A stretch of DNA of 28,490 bases. It comes from an uncultured Porphyromonadaceae bacterium (GTDB lineage: Bacteria; Bacteroidota; Bacteroidia; Bacteroidales; Muribaculaceae). Position 1 is the first letter of the stretch. Each line of letters begins with the position of its first letter. The stretch is taken from positions 1 through 28,490 of the forward strand of contig URMA01000035.1 in assembly GCA_900548875.1 (NCBI GenBank), in the 5' to 3' direction. Below are positions 8,318 to 15,705 of the stretch, one piece after another. Both the position numbers and the translations under genes were made by a program. The notes under the pieces are model-generated. The model saw only the letters and a list, made by a program, of their open reading frames with translations. It made no database searches and had not been told where the DNA came from.

Positions 8318-8366
8318 GAATGTTCCTCCCGTTTATTTACGGGTGTTTTTTTATTTTCTTGAATAG
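8318..8366. repeat. right copy of imperfect direct repeat flanking the Hsp70 cassette
   Basis: Partner of 2760-2807. This copy overlaps the last ten codons and stop of the minus-strand membrane-protein gene (8337-8585) and the hairpin beyond it, so it is probably the parental copy. The 9-base and 18-base ends are identical to the left copy; the hairpin between them has diverged. Confidence 0.6.
8328..8352 (+). terminator. rho-independent terminator, plus strand
   Basis: CCCGT, a 6-base loop and ACGGG are followed by TG and a run of seven T. The T-run is on the plus strand, so it would stop transcripts coming from the Hsp70 gene about 370 bases upstream. No closer terminator is visible after that gene. 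The stop codon of the convergent minus-strand gene lies at the loop/stem boundary. Confidence 0.55.
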
Positions 8367-8585
8367 CCATACAATTAAAAAGATCGTATTTATGGCTATT
8401 CCTAAATACAGTATAAAATACTGTTCTTCAGATAGGCAGGGTGGGCATTCCACTCCTTCCAAACAGGGCTCACACAGGGGTTGATAATATTTAAATAATA
8501 AATACAAAATCAAATCCACAAGAATGAGCTTGAACCACGGATTTCTAAAAATTCTGATTATTAGGGATTTTTGTTTCGGTTTCAT
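8337..8585 (-). CDS. small two-helix membrane protein with a four-cysteine loop
   Basis: An 82-residue protein, start chosen at ATG 8583-8585 because AAAGGA stands 6 bases before it; a longer frame to 8663 would run across the predicted promoter. Two hydrophobic segments (about FKLILVDLILYLLFKYY, and FILYLGIAINTIFLIVWLF) surround an extracytoplasmic loop CEPCLEGVECPPCLSEEQ, with cysteines as two CxxC pairs. The loop could bind a metal or form disulfides. N-terminus (MKPKQKS) and C-terminus (FKKIKKHP) are basic, so both ends are probably cytoplasmic. I do not recognise a named family. It is transcribed towards the Hsp70 cassette, and its 3' end matches the relic at 2760-2807. Confidence 0.72.
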   Translation of the reverse strand: MKPKQKSLIIRIFRNPWFKLILVDLILYLLFKYYQPLCEPCLEGVECPPCLSEEQYFILYLGIAINTIFLIVWLFKKIKKHP

Positions 8586-8651
8586 GTCGTTTCCTTTATT
8601 GTGGGGTGAAAAGCCTGTGTAAATGGTAAACTGTTGGACAACAGCCATTCC

Positions 8652-8683
8652 CAAAATTAGCAATAATAAAATGTGTTGTCAAG
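8652..8683 (-). promoter_or_regulatory. Bacteroidetes-type promoter for the small membrane protein
   Basis: On the minus strand, -7 element TAATTTTG (8652-8659) and a -33-like CTTG (8680-8683) are 20 bases apart, the spacing typical of the Bacteroidetes primary sigma factor. It lies about 67 bases upstream of the start at 8585. Confidence 0.5.
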
Positions 8684-8733
8684 TCATTGGGTTATGAATA
8701 CAATCTGCCGCCGCGCTCCGATATGGCTGTTTT

Positions 8734-9306
8734 TTATGGGAGTGTCGGAACAACAGGTTTTTGCATACGAATTGCATTATTGGGTTGACTCCAGGGGCAT
8801 TGGGGCTCTAAAGCTCTTGGTAGCCAGTCGCATGATTTCGTGAGAATATAATAGAACCCTGGACTGTGGCTGTAAACGACAAATGAAAAGTCATCGTCGT
8901 GTATGAATTCCGAAGGGTCGAAACGGAATGTTTTTGTTTCCGATAAAAGTCTTGTCATACCTTTCGGTGTTTTGTCGGAAAGGAAATATGTCAGATTATT
9001 AATGACGGTATAATAGGTAAGTGAGTTGATTATTTGGGGGTTGCCGTCAAATCTGTCGACTGCAATCAGTAGATTGCCCAAATCATTGACGCCCATATCA
9101 CAGCCTTTTTGGAAGAAGATCAAGACATAACAATAATCATCCGTAAAACATTCGGGTGATTCCTTTGCCATTCTTGCTAAAACATCTGTAAGGTAGTGGT
9201 CGACAAATTCAATCTGTCGCAAATTCACGGTTATTGAGTCGTTTGATTGAGCTTTGCAGTTTGTTGACATAATTGCAATTATGAGAAATAAAGCTAATCG
9301 TTTCAT
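8734..9306 (-). CDS. exported protein of unknown function, tandem paralog 1
   Basis: 190 residues. An N-terminal signal peptide (MKRLALFLIIAIMSTNCKAQS) with cleavage probably after the KAQ region; the Cys is in a poor lipobox (STNC), so a soluble periplasmic or secreted protein is likelier than a lipoprotein. It is a paralog of the upstream gene (9342-9842): both share the VNLxxxEF start, YYxVINxxxYFL and PKxxxxLLxxxKxF blocks. No enzyme motif is seen. The last 30 residues (from DWLPRALEPQ) are Pro-rich and absent from the paralog, and may reflect a lost stop codon. It follows the paralog by 35 bases with no promoter visible between, so the two are probably cotranscribed. Confidence 0.72.
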   Translation of the reverse strand: MKRLALFLIIAIMSTNCKAQSNDSITVNLRQIEFVDHYLTDVLARMAKESPECFTDDYCYVLIFFQKGCDMGVNDLGNLLIAVDRFDGNPQIINSLTYYTVINNLTYFLSDKTPKGMTRLLSETKTFRFDPSEFIHDDDFSFVVYSHSPGFYYILTKSCDWLPRALEPQCPWSQPNNAIRMQKPVVPTLP

Positions 9307-9341
9307 AATTTGTGCCTTTTTGGTTCAATGAATCTTGCCAG

Positions 9342-9842
9342 CTATTCGCCAATTGTCTCATTTAAAAGAATCTGGTAATGCTGATTCCCTCTTTTTCTGA
9401 AAACTCCATAATATGAGCCTCCGACTATGGGCATTTCATACAATTCTCCGTATGTGAATTTCTTTTCGGTAGGCAGAACTTTGATGAGTTCCTTCGGGAC
9501 ATCGGGGTACAGGAAATAGTAGCAACCGTTGATGACTGCATAATAGGCAAGCCCTTTGGGAAAGGCAAACTCATCGGTGGCTCCATCATAATACATATCA
9601 TATTCTTTGACCACAATGAAAAATTGGTCCACAGGTAAATCCGGGGAATAAAAGTCTAATATGAGGCGTTTCCCTTTGTGATAAAACCTCGGTTGGTCTT
9701 TTTCCATTACAGAGAATAGTTCTATGAGGCTTGAGTCGGTAAATTCAACTTTGTGCAAATTCATTATCACTGTATTGTCGGATTGCGCCATGCAATTCAA
9801 CGACAGAATCGCAGTGATTAGAAGTAAAGCAAATCTTTTCAT
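9342..9842 (-). CDS. exported protein of unknown function, tandem paralog 2
   Basis: Start chosen at ATG 9840-9842 (166 residues) because it begins a signal peptide (MKRFALLLITAILSLNCMAQS) matching the paralog; a longer frame to 9917 runs through the promoter. The mature part of about 145 residues has alternating short hydrophobic strands (RLILDFYSP, QFFIVVKEYD, LAYYAVINGCYYFLYPD), suggesting a small beta-rich domain, and ends with RGNQHYQILLNETIGE. It is first of two cotranscribed paralogs, with a third decayed copy at 7990-8274. Unknown family; repeated duplication suggests a locally expanding family of surface or periplasmic proteins. Confidence 0.75.
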   Translation of the reverse strand: MKRFALLLITAILSLNCMAQSDNTVIMNLHKVEFTDSSLIELFSVMEKDQPRFYHKGKRLILDFYSPDLPVDQFFIVVKEYDMYYDGATDEFAFPKGLAYYAVINGCYYFLYPDVPKELIKVLPTEKKFTYGELYEMPIVGGSYYGVFRKRGNQHYQILLNETIGE

Positions 9843-9905
9843 GGTTGCCTGTGTTTTAGGGTTGAAAAGTCGGAGTAAATTATTGAATGGCAGAAGTGTT
9901 TTCCA

Positions 9906-9913
9906 CAAAGTTA
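9906..9913 (-). promoter_or_regulatory. -7 element for the tandem exported-protein genes
   Basis: TAACTTTG on the minus strand matches TAnnTTTG and lies 63 bases upstream of the start at 9842. The -33 region carries only TTTAG at about the right distance, so support is moderate. Confidence 0.42.
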
Positions 9914-9958
9914 ACAATAAAATGCAATTTATTCTAAAGTTTCTTGGATTATAGACAT

Positions 9959-9995
9959 AAAAAAACAGAACCCATGGGGATGGATTCTGTTTTTT
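9959..9995 (-). terminator. rho-independent terminator of the CoA-transferase gene
   Basis: Arms at 9966-9974 and 9981-9989 form a 9-bp stem with a 6-base loop; on the minus strand the one imperfect position is a G-U pair, and a T-run follows. It lies 15 bases past the stop codon at 10010. The flanking A/T runs would also let it act weakly on the plus strand. Confidence 0.85.
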
Positions 9996-10009
9996 ATGGT
10001 GAGATAAGA

Positions 10010-11506
10010 TTATTTGCAGTATTCTGCCCAGTTGGTGTTCTGCATGTTTCCTGATTTTACGAATTCTTCGTGGAAACCGAATGCAGCCTTGAGGCAGTGC
10101 GGAGTGTGGCCTCCCTTGCCGAGCTTCAGGTAGTCGCGGAGCAACGGACGGTAAGCCGGGTGAGCACAGTTTTCGATGATGAGTTGTGCTTTTTCTTCCG
10201 GATCCTTGCCGCGGAGGTCGGCGATACCCTGGTCGGTGATAAGAACGCTGACAGAGTGTTCGCTGTGGTCGAGGTGGGAAACCATCGGCACGATTGTGCT
10301 GATTTTGCCTTCCTTCGTTACTGACGGACAGCTGAAGATAGAGATGTAGGCGTTGCGAGTGAAGTCGCCTGAACCGCCGATACCGTTCATCATCTTTGTT
10401 CCGACAACGTGAGTAGAGTTGACGTTACCGAAGATGTCGGCTTCGAGGGCCGTGTTCATCGTGATAAGGCCGAGACGGCGGATGATTTCCGGATTGTTGG
10501 AAATTTCGCCCGGACGGATGAGCACTTTGTCGCGGAAGAATTCAATGTTGCTGAAGAATTTGTCCATTGTTTCGTCCGAGAATGTGAGGGCACAGGTACT
10601 GCCGAAGCGGCATTTGCCCATTTCCATCAGTTCGAGAACGGCATCCTGGATAACTTCGGTATACATGTCGAATGCAGGAATTTCCTTGCTTTCGCCAAGT
10701 CCGTGGAGCACGGCGTTTGCAATGTTGCCCACACCTGACTGCAACGGGAGGAATTCTTTAGGAATACGTCCGGCACGGAGTTCGCCGATGAGGAACTTGC
10801 ACACGTTTTCGCCGATGCGCATGGTTGTTTCGTCGAGCGGAGCGAAACCGTGAACGTGGTCGCTGCTGTTTGTCTTGACGATACCAACGATTTTAGCCGG
10901 GTCAACTTTCAGGTACGGAGTACCGATGCGGTCGCTTGGCTTGTAGATAGGAATCTCGCGACGGTAAGGAGGGTCGAGAGGAATGTATATATCGTGAAGT
11001 CCGCGGATTTCAGCCGGGATATGTTCGTTAAGTTCAATGATGATTTTGTCGGCCATATGGGCGAAAGTCGGGATATTGCCGACGCCTGCACCCAGCAGGA
11101 TTTCACCGTTGTCGCTGACTTCTCTCGCTTCGATGATAGCAACGTCAATCTTGCCGAAGAATCCGTAGCGGAGGTTCTGCGACAATTGTGAGAGGTGCAT
11201 GTCAAAGTAGTGGATTTCGTGGTTGTTGATGCTGTTTCGTGTATCTTTGCACGATTGGTAGGGAGTGCGGATATTTACCGCATTGGCACGGCTGAGTTCG
11301 CCGTCGACGTTGTCATTGGTAGACGCACCAGTAAATACGTTGATTTTAAACGGGCGACCTTCTTCGTGTTCCTTTTTTGCTCTGGCGGCAATAGCTGGAG
11401 CGACGAATTTCGGAGTACCGGCAGCTGTAAAACCAGAGAAACCGACGTTATCGCCATTTTTTACAAATTCTGCAGCTTGTTCTGCAGTGATAAAAGGAAA
11501 AGCCAT
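10010..11506 (-). CDS. acetyl-CoA hydrolase/transferase (succinate CoA-transferase type)
   Basis: Class I CoA-transferase, 498 residues from ATG 11504-11506. The upstream extension to 11719 crosses the promoter region and is not protein-like. It moves CoA between acyl-CoA and a carboxylate; in Bacteroidales such enzymes act in acetate or propionate formation with succinate as partner. Visible: FSGFTAAGTPK (23-33), GAGVGNIPT (139-147), the oxyanion-loop motif GVGNIANAVL (258-267), the probable catalytic Glu in MYTEVIQDA (E284), and GGSGDFTRNAYIS followed by IVPMVSHLDHSEHSV. The length fits the Cat1/ScpC group rather than two-subunit CoA-transferases. The cytoplasmic enzyme is divergent from miaB and ends in a strong terminator, so it is monocistronic. 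Exact acyl preference is not readable. Confidence 0.9.
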   Translation of the reverse strand: MAFPFITAEQAAEFVKNGDNVGFSGFTAAGTPKFVAPAIAARAKKEHEEGRPFKINVFTGASTNDNVDGELSRANAVNIRTPYQSCKDTRNSINNHEIHYFDMHLSQLSQNLRYGFFGKIDVAIIEAREVSDNGEILLGAGVGNIPTFAHMADKIIIELNEHIPAEIRGLHDIYIPLDPPYRREIPIYKPSDRIGTPYLKVDPAKIVGIVKTNSSDHVHGFAPLDETTMRIGENVCKFLIGELRAGRIPKEFLPLQSGVGNIANAVLHGLGESKEIPAFDMYTEVIQDAVLELMEMGKCRFGSTCALTFSDETMDKFFSNIEFFRDKVLIRPGEISNNPEIIRRLGLITMNTALEADIFGNVNSTHVVGTKMMNGIGGSGDFTRNAYISIFSCPSVTKEGKISTIVPMVSHLDHSEHSVSVLITDQGIADLRGKDPEEKAQLIIENCAHPAYRPLLRDYLKLGKGGHTPHCLKAAFGFHEEFVKSGNMQNTNWAEYCK

Positions 11507-11560
11507 ATTAATTTGAATTAAGTTTAGTTTTTCGTTGTCGAAAAATAAAAAGTAATTTAA

Positions 11561-11620
11561 TTTTCGTATTTTTGCACGATGCAAATTGCGCATACTATGC
11601 CACGTGCAAAAATACGAAAA
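11561..11620. promoter_or_regulatory. perfect 18-bp inverted repeat carrying two face-to-face promoter elements
   Basis: ttttcgtatttttgcacg (11561-11578) is the exact reverse complement of 11603-11620, with 24 bases between. Each arm contains TATTTTTGCAC, a good Bacteroidetes -7 element: 11567-11574 on the plus strand for miaB, and 11607-11614 on the minus strand for the CoA-transferase. Predicted start sites (about 11580 and 11600) fall inside the spacer, so the two transcripts would overlap at their 5' ends. No good -33 element is seen for either. Confidence 0.6.
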
Positions 11621-11701
11621 TATTTGAACTTTGGCATAAATGGCGCAATAAAAGATGAACAGAAAACAAAATAATCCCGACAGACGTTTGAAAAAATAAT
11701 T

Positions 11702-13051
11702 ATGAACGAACAGAATCAATTTGACAAAAAGTTATTTATAGAAACTTATGGTTGCCAAATGAATGTTGCCGACAGCGAAGTGGTTGCTTCGGTAATGCAA
11801 ATGGCGGGTTATGAGTTGACAGAGGAATTGGAAGAGGCCGACGCCGTGTTTTTGAACACCTGTTCAATTCGTGACAATGCCGAACAGAAAATTTTTTCGC
11901 GTCTTGAATATTTTGCCTCGTTGCGCAAGAAACGCAAGGGCCGCAGGCTGATTATAGGCGTGCTGGGCTGCATGGCCGAACGTGTGAAGGACGACCTGAT
12001 TGCCAACCATGGCGTAGACATCGTGGCGGGACCTGATGCCTATCTGTCGCTTCCCGACCTGGTGGTTTCGGCCGAGGTGGGCGAAAAGGCCATCGATATC
12101 GAACTTTCCACTACGGAGACCTATCGCGACGTCATTCCGCAACGCATCGGGCATAACCGCATCAGCGGATTTATCAGCATCATGCGCGGCTGCAACAATT
12201 TTTGCTCCTACTGCATTGTGCCTTATACGCGCGGCCGTGAGAGAAGCCGCGAGCCGCAGAGCATACTGAATGAGCTTGCCGACATGCGTGCCAAAGGCTT
12301 CAAGGAAGTGACACTGCTGGGGCAGAATGTCAATTCCTATCATTACGAATATCCCGACGGCCGTGTTCTCGGCTTTGCAGGCCTGCTCAAGCTCGTTGCC
12401 GAATCGGCGCCTGAAATGCGTGTGCGTTTCACGACTTCCCACCCGAAGGACATGAGCGACGAAACCATCCGGGTCATTGCCGAAACGCCCAACGTGTGCC
12501 GCCACATTCATCTGCCGGTGCAGTCGGGCAGCAACAAGGTGCTGAAGGCGATGAACCGCAAGTATACGCGTGAGTGGTATCTCGACCGCATTGCCGCCAT
12601 CCGGAAGGCGATGCCTGACTGCGGCATTTCTACGGACATGTTTACCGGGTTCCACGACGAGACGGAAGAGGATTTTGAAGAAACGCTGAGCCTGATGCGC
12701 GAAGTGGGGTTCGACAGTGCGTTCATGTTCAAATATTCGGAACGCCCCGGAACATTCGCTTCCAAGAACCTGCCCGACAATGTGAGCGAGGAGGTGAAGA
12801 TTGACCGCCTGAACCGCATGATTGCCTTGCAGAACGAACTTTCGGCTGAAAGCAACCGCCGCGACATCGGCAAGACATTCGAAGTGCTGACGGAAGGCTA
12901 CTCCAAGCGTTCGCGCGAACAGCTTTTCGGCCGCACGGAGCAGAACAAGGTGGTGGTGTTTCCCCGTGGAAACCATCATATTGGCGAGCTTGTCCGCGTG
13001 AAGGTGAAGGACGCTTCATCGGCTACGCTGATAGGCGAAGAAGTGGAATAG
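11702..13051 (+). CDS. miaB: tRNA-2-methylthio-N6-dimethylallyladenosine synthase MiaB
   Basis: Radical-SAM methylthiotransferase converting i6A37 to ms2i6A37 in tRNAs. 449 residues, normal length. The N-terminal UPF0004 domain binds the auxiliary [4Fe-4S] cluster through C18 (TYGCQMN), C54 (NTCSIRDNA) and C90 (GCMAER). The radical-SAM cluster is held by C164, C168 and C171 (RGCNNFCSYCIVPYTRGRE). HIHLPVQSGS and FKYSERPGTFA follow, then a C-terminal TRAM domain ending LIGEEVE. SIMRGCNNFCSYCIVPYTRGRE is diagnostic for MiaB as against MtaB. It starts 81 bases past the inverted repeat carrying its probable promoter. The MFS gene follows 60 bases after the stop. Confidence 0.96.
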   Translation: MNEQNQFDKKLFIETYGCQMNVADSEVVASVMQMAGYELTEELEEADAVFLNTCSIRDNAEQKIFSRLEYFASLRKKRKGRRLIIGVLGCMAERVKDDLIANHGVDIVAGPDAYLSLPDLVVSAEVGEKAIDIELSTTETYRDVIPQRIGHNRISGFISIMRGCNNFCSYCIVPYTRGRERSREPQSILNELADMRAKGFKEVTLLGQNVNSYHYEYPDGRVLGFAGLLKLVAESAPEMRVRFTTSHPKDMSDETIRVIAETPNVCRHIHLPVQSGSNKVLKAMNRKYTREWYLDRIAAIRKAMPDCGISTDMFTGFHDETEEDFEETLSLMREVGFDSAFMFKYSERPGTFASKNLPDNVSEEVKIDRLNRMIALQNELSAESNRRDIGKTFEVLTEGYSKRSREQLFGRTEQNKVVVFPRGNHHIGELVRVKVKDASSATLIGEEVE

Positions 13052-13111
13052 TATGGCGTGAGGGCAGGGCGTTTTCCCGCACCTGCCGGCAACATAAAAA
13101 CGAATCTGTGT

Positions 13112-14347
13112 ATGAATAAAGAAGCAATTACCGGAAATGCTCCGGATTTCGACCCGTATGCTGCGGCCGAGGGCGACAACCGCCTGTGGAACCGCAACTA
13201 TGTGTTTGTCATGCTTGCGAATTTCCTGCTGTTCTTTTCATTGTATAATCTGATGCCGATTTTGCCGATTTATCTTGCCGACGAGCTGAAGGCGGGACGC
13301 GACATTATCGGCGAAGTGATGGGCGGTTTTATCATTACCGGGCTGATGATACGTCCGTTCAGCGGTTATATTGTCGACAGTTTTCCGCGCAAGAAGGTGC
13401 TGATGGTGTGCTATCTGGTCTTTTCGCTGTTCAATATCGGATTCGTGGCCTCCACCACCGTGCTGATGTTCGGGCTGGTGCGTACGCTTCAAGGTTTTGC
13501 TTTCGGGTCAACTTCTGTGGCCAACAGTACGGTAGCCATTGACGTGCTTCCGTCGAGCCGCCGCAGTGAAGGCATCGGTTATTATGGCATCAGCAACAAT
13601 CTGGCGATGGCCATAGGACCGTCGGTGGCGCTGGCCCTCTACAACAATATTCCGAACATTCATTTTGTTTTTGCCGTTCCGCTGATTTCTTCGCTGGTAG
13701 GCTTTGCCTGTGTGTTGATGGTGAAAAACAAGCCCCGTGCCATTGTCAAGAATCAGGTGCCGCTGTCGTTCGACCGCTTTTTCCTGAAAGTGAGCCTGAC
13801 GGAAGGTTTCAATTTGATTCCGTTCGCCTTTGCCAGTGCGACACTGACCACTTATCTTGCCATCTACGGAAAGCAGGAACTTGGCATATATTCCGGCAGC
13901 GGAGTATTCTTTCTGGTGCTTTCGGTGGGACTGATTCTCTCGCGTGTGCTGACGAACAAGTGGGTGCGCAAGGGATATATCATTGAAAACGTGAAGGCCG
14001 GCATGATTTTGGTGGTAGTAGGTTTTCTTTTCTTTGTCGGCATCCGCCACATGGTTGCCTTCTATGTGTCGGCACTGATTATCGGACTTGGCTACGGAAC
14101 CATGTGCCCGTCGTATCAGAGCATGTTTATCAACCTTGCTCCGAACAGCCGCCGTGGAACAGCCAATTCCTCTTACCTGACGTCGTGGGATGTGGGCGCG
14201 GGCATCGGAATTTTCAGCGGAGGCTATATTGCCGAGCGCTCCAGCTATCATTTTGTCTACTGGATATGCTTCACCGCATGTGTCGTGGGTGCTATCGTTT
14301 ATTTCGCCTACACATCGAAACATTTTAATCGTTTAAAAATTAGGTAA
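13112..14347 (+). CDS. major facilitator superfamily transporter
   Basis: Start chosen at ATG 13112 (411 residues); the GTG-initiated extension from 13058 is Pro/Arg-rich and unlike an MFS N-terminus. About 12 hydrophobic segments are visible. Signature A is present between helices 2 and 3 as RPFSGYIVDSFPRKKVL, and RTLQGFAFGSTSVANSTVAIDVLP fits helices 4-5, where drug/proton antiporters carry a related motif. The central loop (KNKPRAIVKNQVP) is short and basic. It is an inner-membrane secondary transporter; the substrate cannot be inferred, though the pattern is closest to multidrug or sugar-efflux types. It probably shares the miaB transcript. No terminator is visible after it. Confidence 0.88.
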   Translation: MNKEAITGNAPDFDPYAAAEGDNRLWNRNYVFVMLANFLLFFSLYNLMPILPIYLADELKAGRDIIGEVMGGFIITGLMIRPFSGYIVDSFPRKKVLMVCYLVFSLFNIGFVASTTVLMFGLVRTLQGFAFGSTSVANSTVAIDVLPSSRRSEGIGYYGISNNLAMAIGPSVALALYNNIPNIHFVFAVPLISSLVGFACVLMVKNKPRAIVKNQVPLSFDRFFLKVSLTEGFNLIPFAFASATLTTYLAIYGKQELGIYSGSGVFFLVLSVGLILSRVLTNKWVRKGYIIENVKAGMILVVVGFLFFVGIRHMVAFYVSALIIGLGYGTMCPSYQSMFINLAPNSRRGTANSSYLTSWDVGAGIGIFSGGYIAERSSYHFVYWICFTACVVGAIVYFAYTSKHFNRLKIR

Positions 14348-14374
14348 AAAAACGAAATAAACCTATACAGACAA

Positions 14375-14406
14375 TTGACAAAGGCACTTTGACGGTTGTA
14401 TATTTG
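14375..14406 (+). promoter_or_regulatory. upstream promoter of the ftsX operon
   Basis: -33-like TTG at 14375-14377 and -7 TATATTTG at 14399-14406, 21 bases apart, match the Bacteroidetes consensus. The start would be near 14412, about 134 bases before ftsX. Confidence 0.5.
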
Positions 14407-14457
14407 CATCAGATAAGCTGCGGTTCGGCAAAGTTGAAACTGAAAACTCCGTTTTCA

Positions 14458-14489
14458 TTTGCCTTTGCACTCACCTTGCATTATCTTTG
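14458..14489 (+). promoter_or_regulatory. downstream, near-consensus promoter of the ftsX operon
   Basis: TTTG at 14458-14461, a 20-base spacer, then TATCTTTG at 14482-14489 match the Bacteroidetes sigma-A promoter exactly. Transcription would start near 14496, 50 bases before the ftsX ATG. Confidence 0.75.
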
Positions 14490-14545
14490 CAAAGAATTTT
14501 CGTAAAATCCCCGATTTTCGTGTAACCGGGTAAAAATACATAATA

Positions 14546-15421
14546 ATGAGCAAAGAAAAAAAATCGAAAATATCCTATTTTCAGTCAAATTTCACGTCGA
14601 CAATCAGCGTCGCATTGGTGTTGCTGCTTTTGGGGATCATCGCATTCCTGGGAATACTTGCCAATACTTTCTCGAAGGAGCTGAAAGAAAACATCGGTTT
14701 CAGTGTGGTTTTGCAGAGTGAAACTACTCCTGAACAGGTGGCGGCAATGGACAAGATGTGGAAGGCATCGCCCTATGTGTCGGAGGTGAAATACATATCA
14801 AAAGAAGCTGCGTTGCGGAACTGGGAGGCTGAAACGGGTGAAAATCTGGTGGAACTGTTCGGTGTGAATCCGTTGAATGCCGAGTATGAAGTGTATGTGA
14901 AGGCCGAATATGCCAATCTTGACAGTCTCCAGATGATTGAAAAGCAACTGAAATCCATAAATTTCGTCGATGAAATAGCCATGCACAAGAGCGAGGTGGA
15001 TGCTGCCAACCGCAATATCAGTAACGTGGCATTGGTGCTTTTTGTCATAGCCGTGTTGCTTATGCTGATTTCCTTTGTGCTGATTAACAATACGGTACGA
15101 CTTACCGTGTATTCCCGCCGTTTCCTGATACATACAATGAAACTCGTCGGAGCAAAGCCGGGGTTTATCCGCCGTCCGTTTGTTGTCAGCAATATGCTGA
15201 ACGGTCTGATTGCCGCATTCGTGTCGATGCTGTTTCTGGGAGGCGTATATCTGTTTTTGCAGAATATTGACGAGTCGCTCGTTGTTACGTTCTCGGTAGT
15301 GGAAATTGTTGCCGTGTTCGTTGGCCTGATTGTCTTGGGCGTACTGATATGCGGTCTTGCTGCCTTTCTGGCCGCTAACAAATATATCCGTCTTAGCTAC
15401 GACGATTTGTTTAAAAGATAA
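14546..15421 (+). CDS. ftsX: cell division ABC-transporter-like protein FtsX
   Basis: Inner-membrane partner of the ATPase FtsE; it relays divisome signals to peptidoglycan hydrolases in the periplasm. 291 residues with the standard order: cytoplasmic N-tail, helix 1 (about 21-43), a periplasmic domain of about 110 residues containing FSVVLQSETTPEQVAAM and VKYISKEAALRNWEAETGENL, then three helices (about 158-182, 213-235, 256-280). NNTVRLTVYSRRFLIHTMKLVGAKPGFIRRPF is the conserved cytoplasmic FtsX loop. The ATG follows a poor ribosome site, as is usual here. First gene of a five-gene operon; ftsE is not adjacent. Confidence 0.95.
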   Translation: MSKEKKSKISYFQSNFTSTISVALVLLLLGIIAFLGILANTFSKELKENIGFSVVLQSETTPEQVAAMDKMWKASPYVSEVKYISKEAALRNWEAETGENLVELFGVNPLNAEYEVYVKAEYANLDSLQMIEKQLKSINFVDEIAMHKSEVDAANRNISNVALVLFVIAVLLMLISFVLINNTVRLTVYSRRFLIHTMKLVGAKPGFIRRPFVVSNMLNGLIAAFVSMLFLGGVYLFLQNIDESLVVTFSVVEIVAVFVGLIVLGVLICGLAAFLAANKYIRLSYDDLFKR

Positions 15422-15444
15422 TTATTTAAAGTATAGAATCATAT

Positions 15445-15696
15445 ATGGAAGAAATCAACAATGTTTCCGGGCAACAGTCGGAAACAACAAAGACTTTGAC
15501 TAAGGCAAATTTCCTGCTGATGGGAATTTCAGTAGTGATGATTATAGTCGGATTTTTACTGATGGGCGGTGAACCGAGTACAGATGAAGCGTTCAATCCC
15601 GACATTTTCAGCACTGTGCGCATAGCTGTCGGCCCGACGATTTCTTTTCTGGGCTTTGTCCTGATGTTTTTTGCAATTTTATATAAGAAAAAGTAG
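15445..15696 (+). CDS. DUF3098 two-helix membrane protein
   Basis: An 83-residue protein with a hydrophilic N-tail and two membrane segments (about FLLMGISVVMIIVGFLLMG and ISFLGFVLMFFAILY), joined by a loop with GGEPSTDEAFNPDIFSTVRIAVGP, the DUF3098 signature as I recall it. The family is specific to Bacteroidetes and is usually located between ftsX and uppP, as here. Its function is unknown; conserved linkage suggests an accessory role in cell division or the lipid-carrier cycle. It starts 23 bases after ftsX. Confidence 0.88.
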   Translation: MEEINNVSGQQSETTKTLTKANFLLMGISVVMIIVGFLLMGGEPSTDEAFNPDIFSTVRIAVGPTISFLGFVLMFFAILYKKK

Positions 15697-15705
15697 ACAT
15701 AAAAG

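Noticed and set aside
9342..9842. Reading the exported paralogs as lipoproteins because of a Cys near the signal-peptide end
   Set aside because: LSLNC and MSTNC are poor lipoboxes and the AQS that follows looks like a signal peptidase I site.
10419..10853. 144-residue plus-strand frame inside the CoA-transferase gene
   Set aside because: The minus-strand gene has full family motifs; this frame is a by-product of its codon use.
11864..12979. 371-residue open frame antisense to miaB
   Set aside because: It mirrors the miaB coding sequence, its composition is His/Arg-rich as expected from reverse reading, and it shows no recognisable motif or ribosome site.
13508..14323. 271-residue open frame antisense to the MFS gene
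   Set aside because: Charged, His-rich reverse reading of a membrane-protein gene; no support beyond length.
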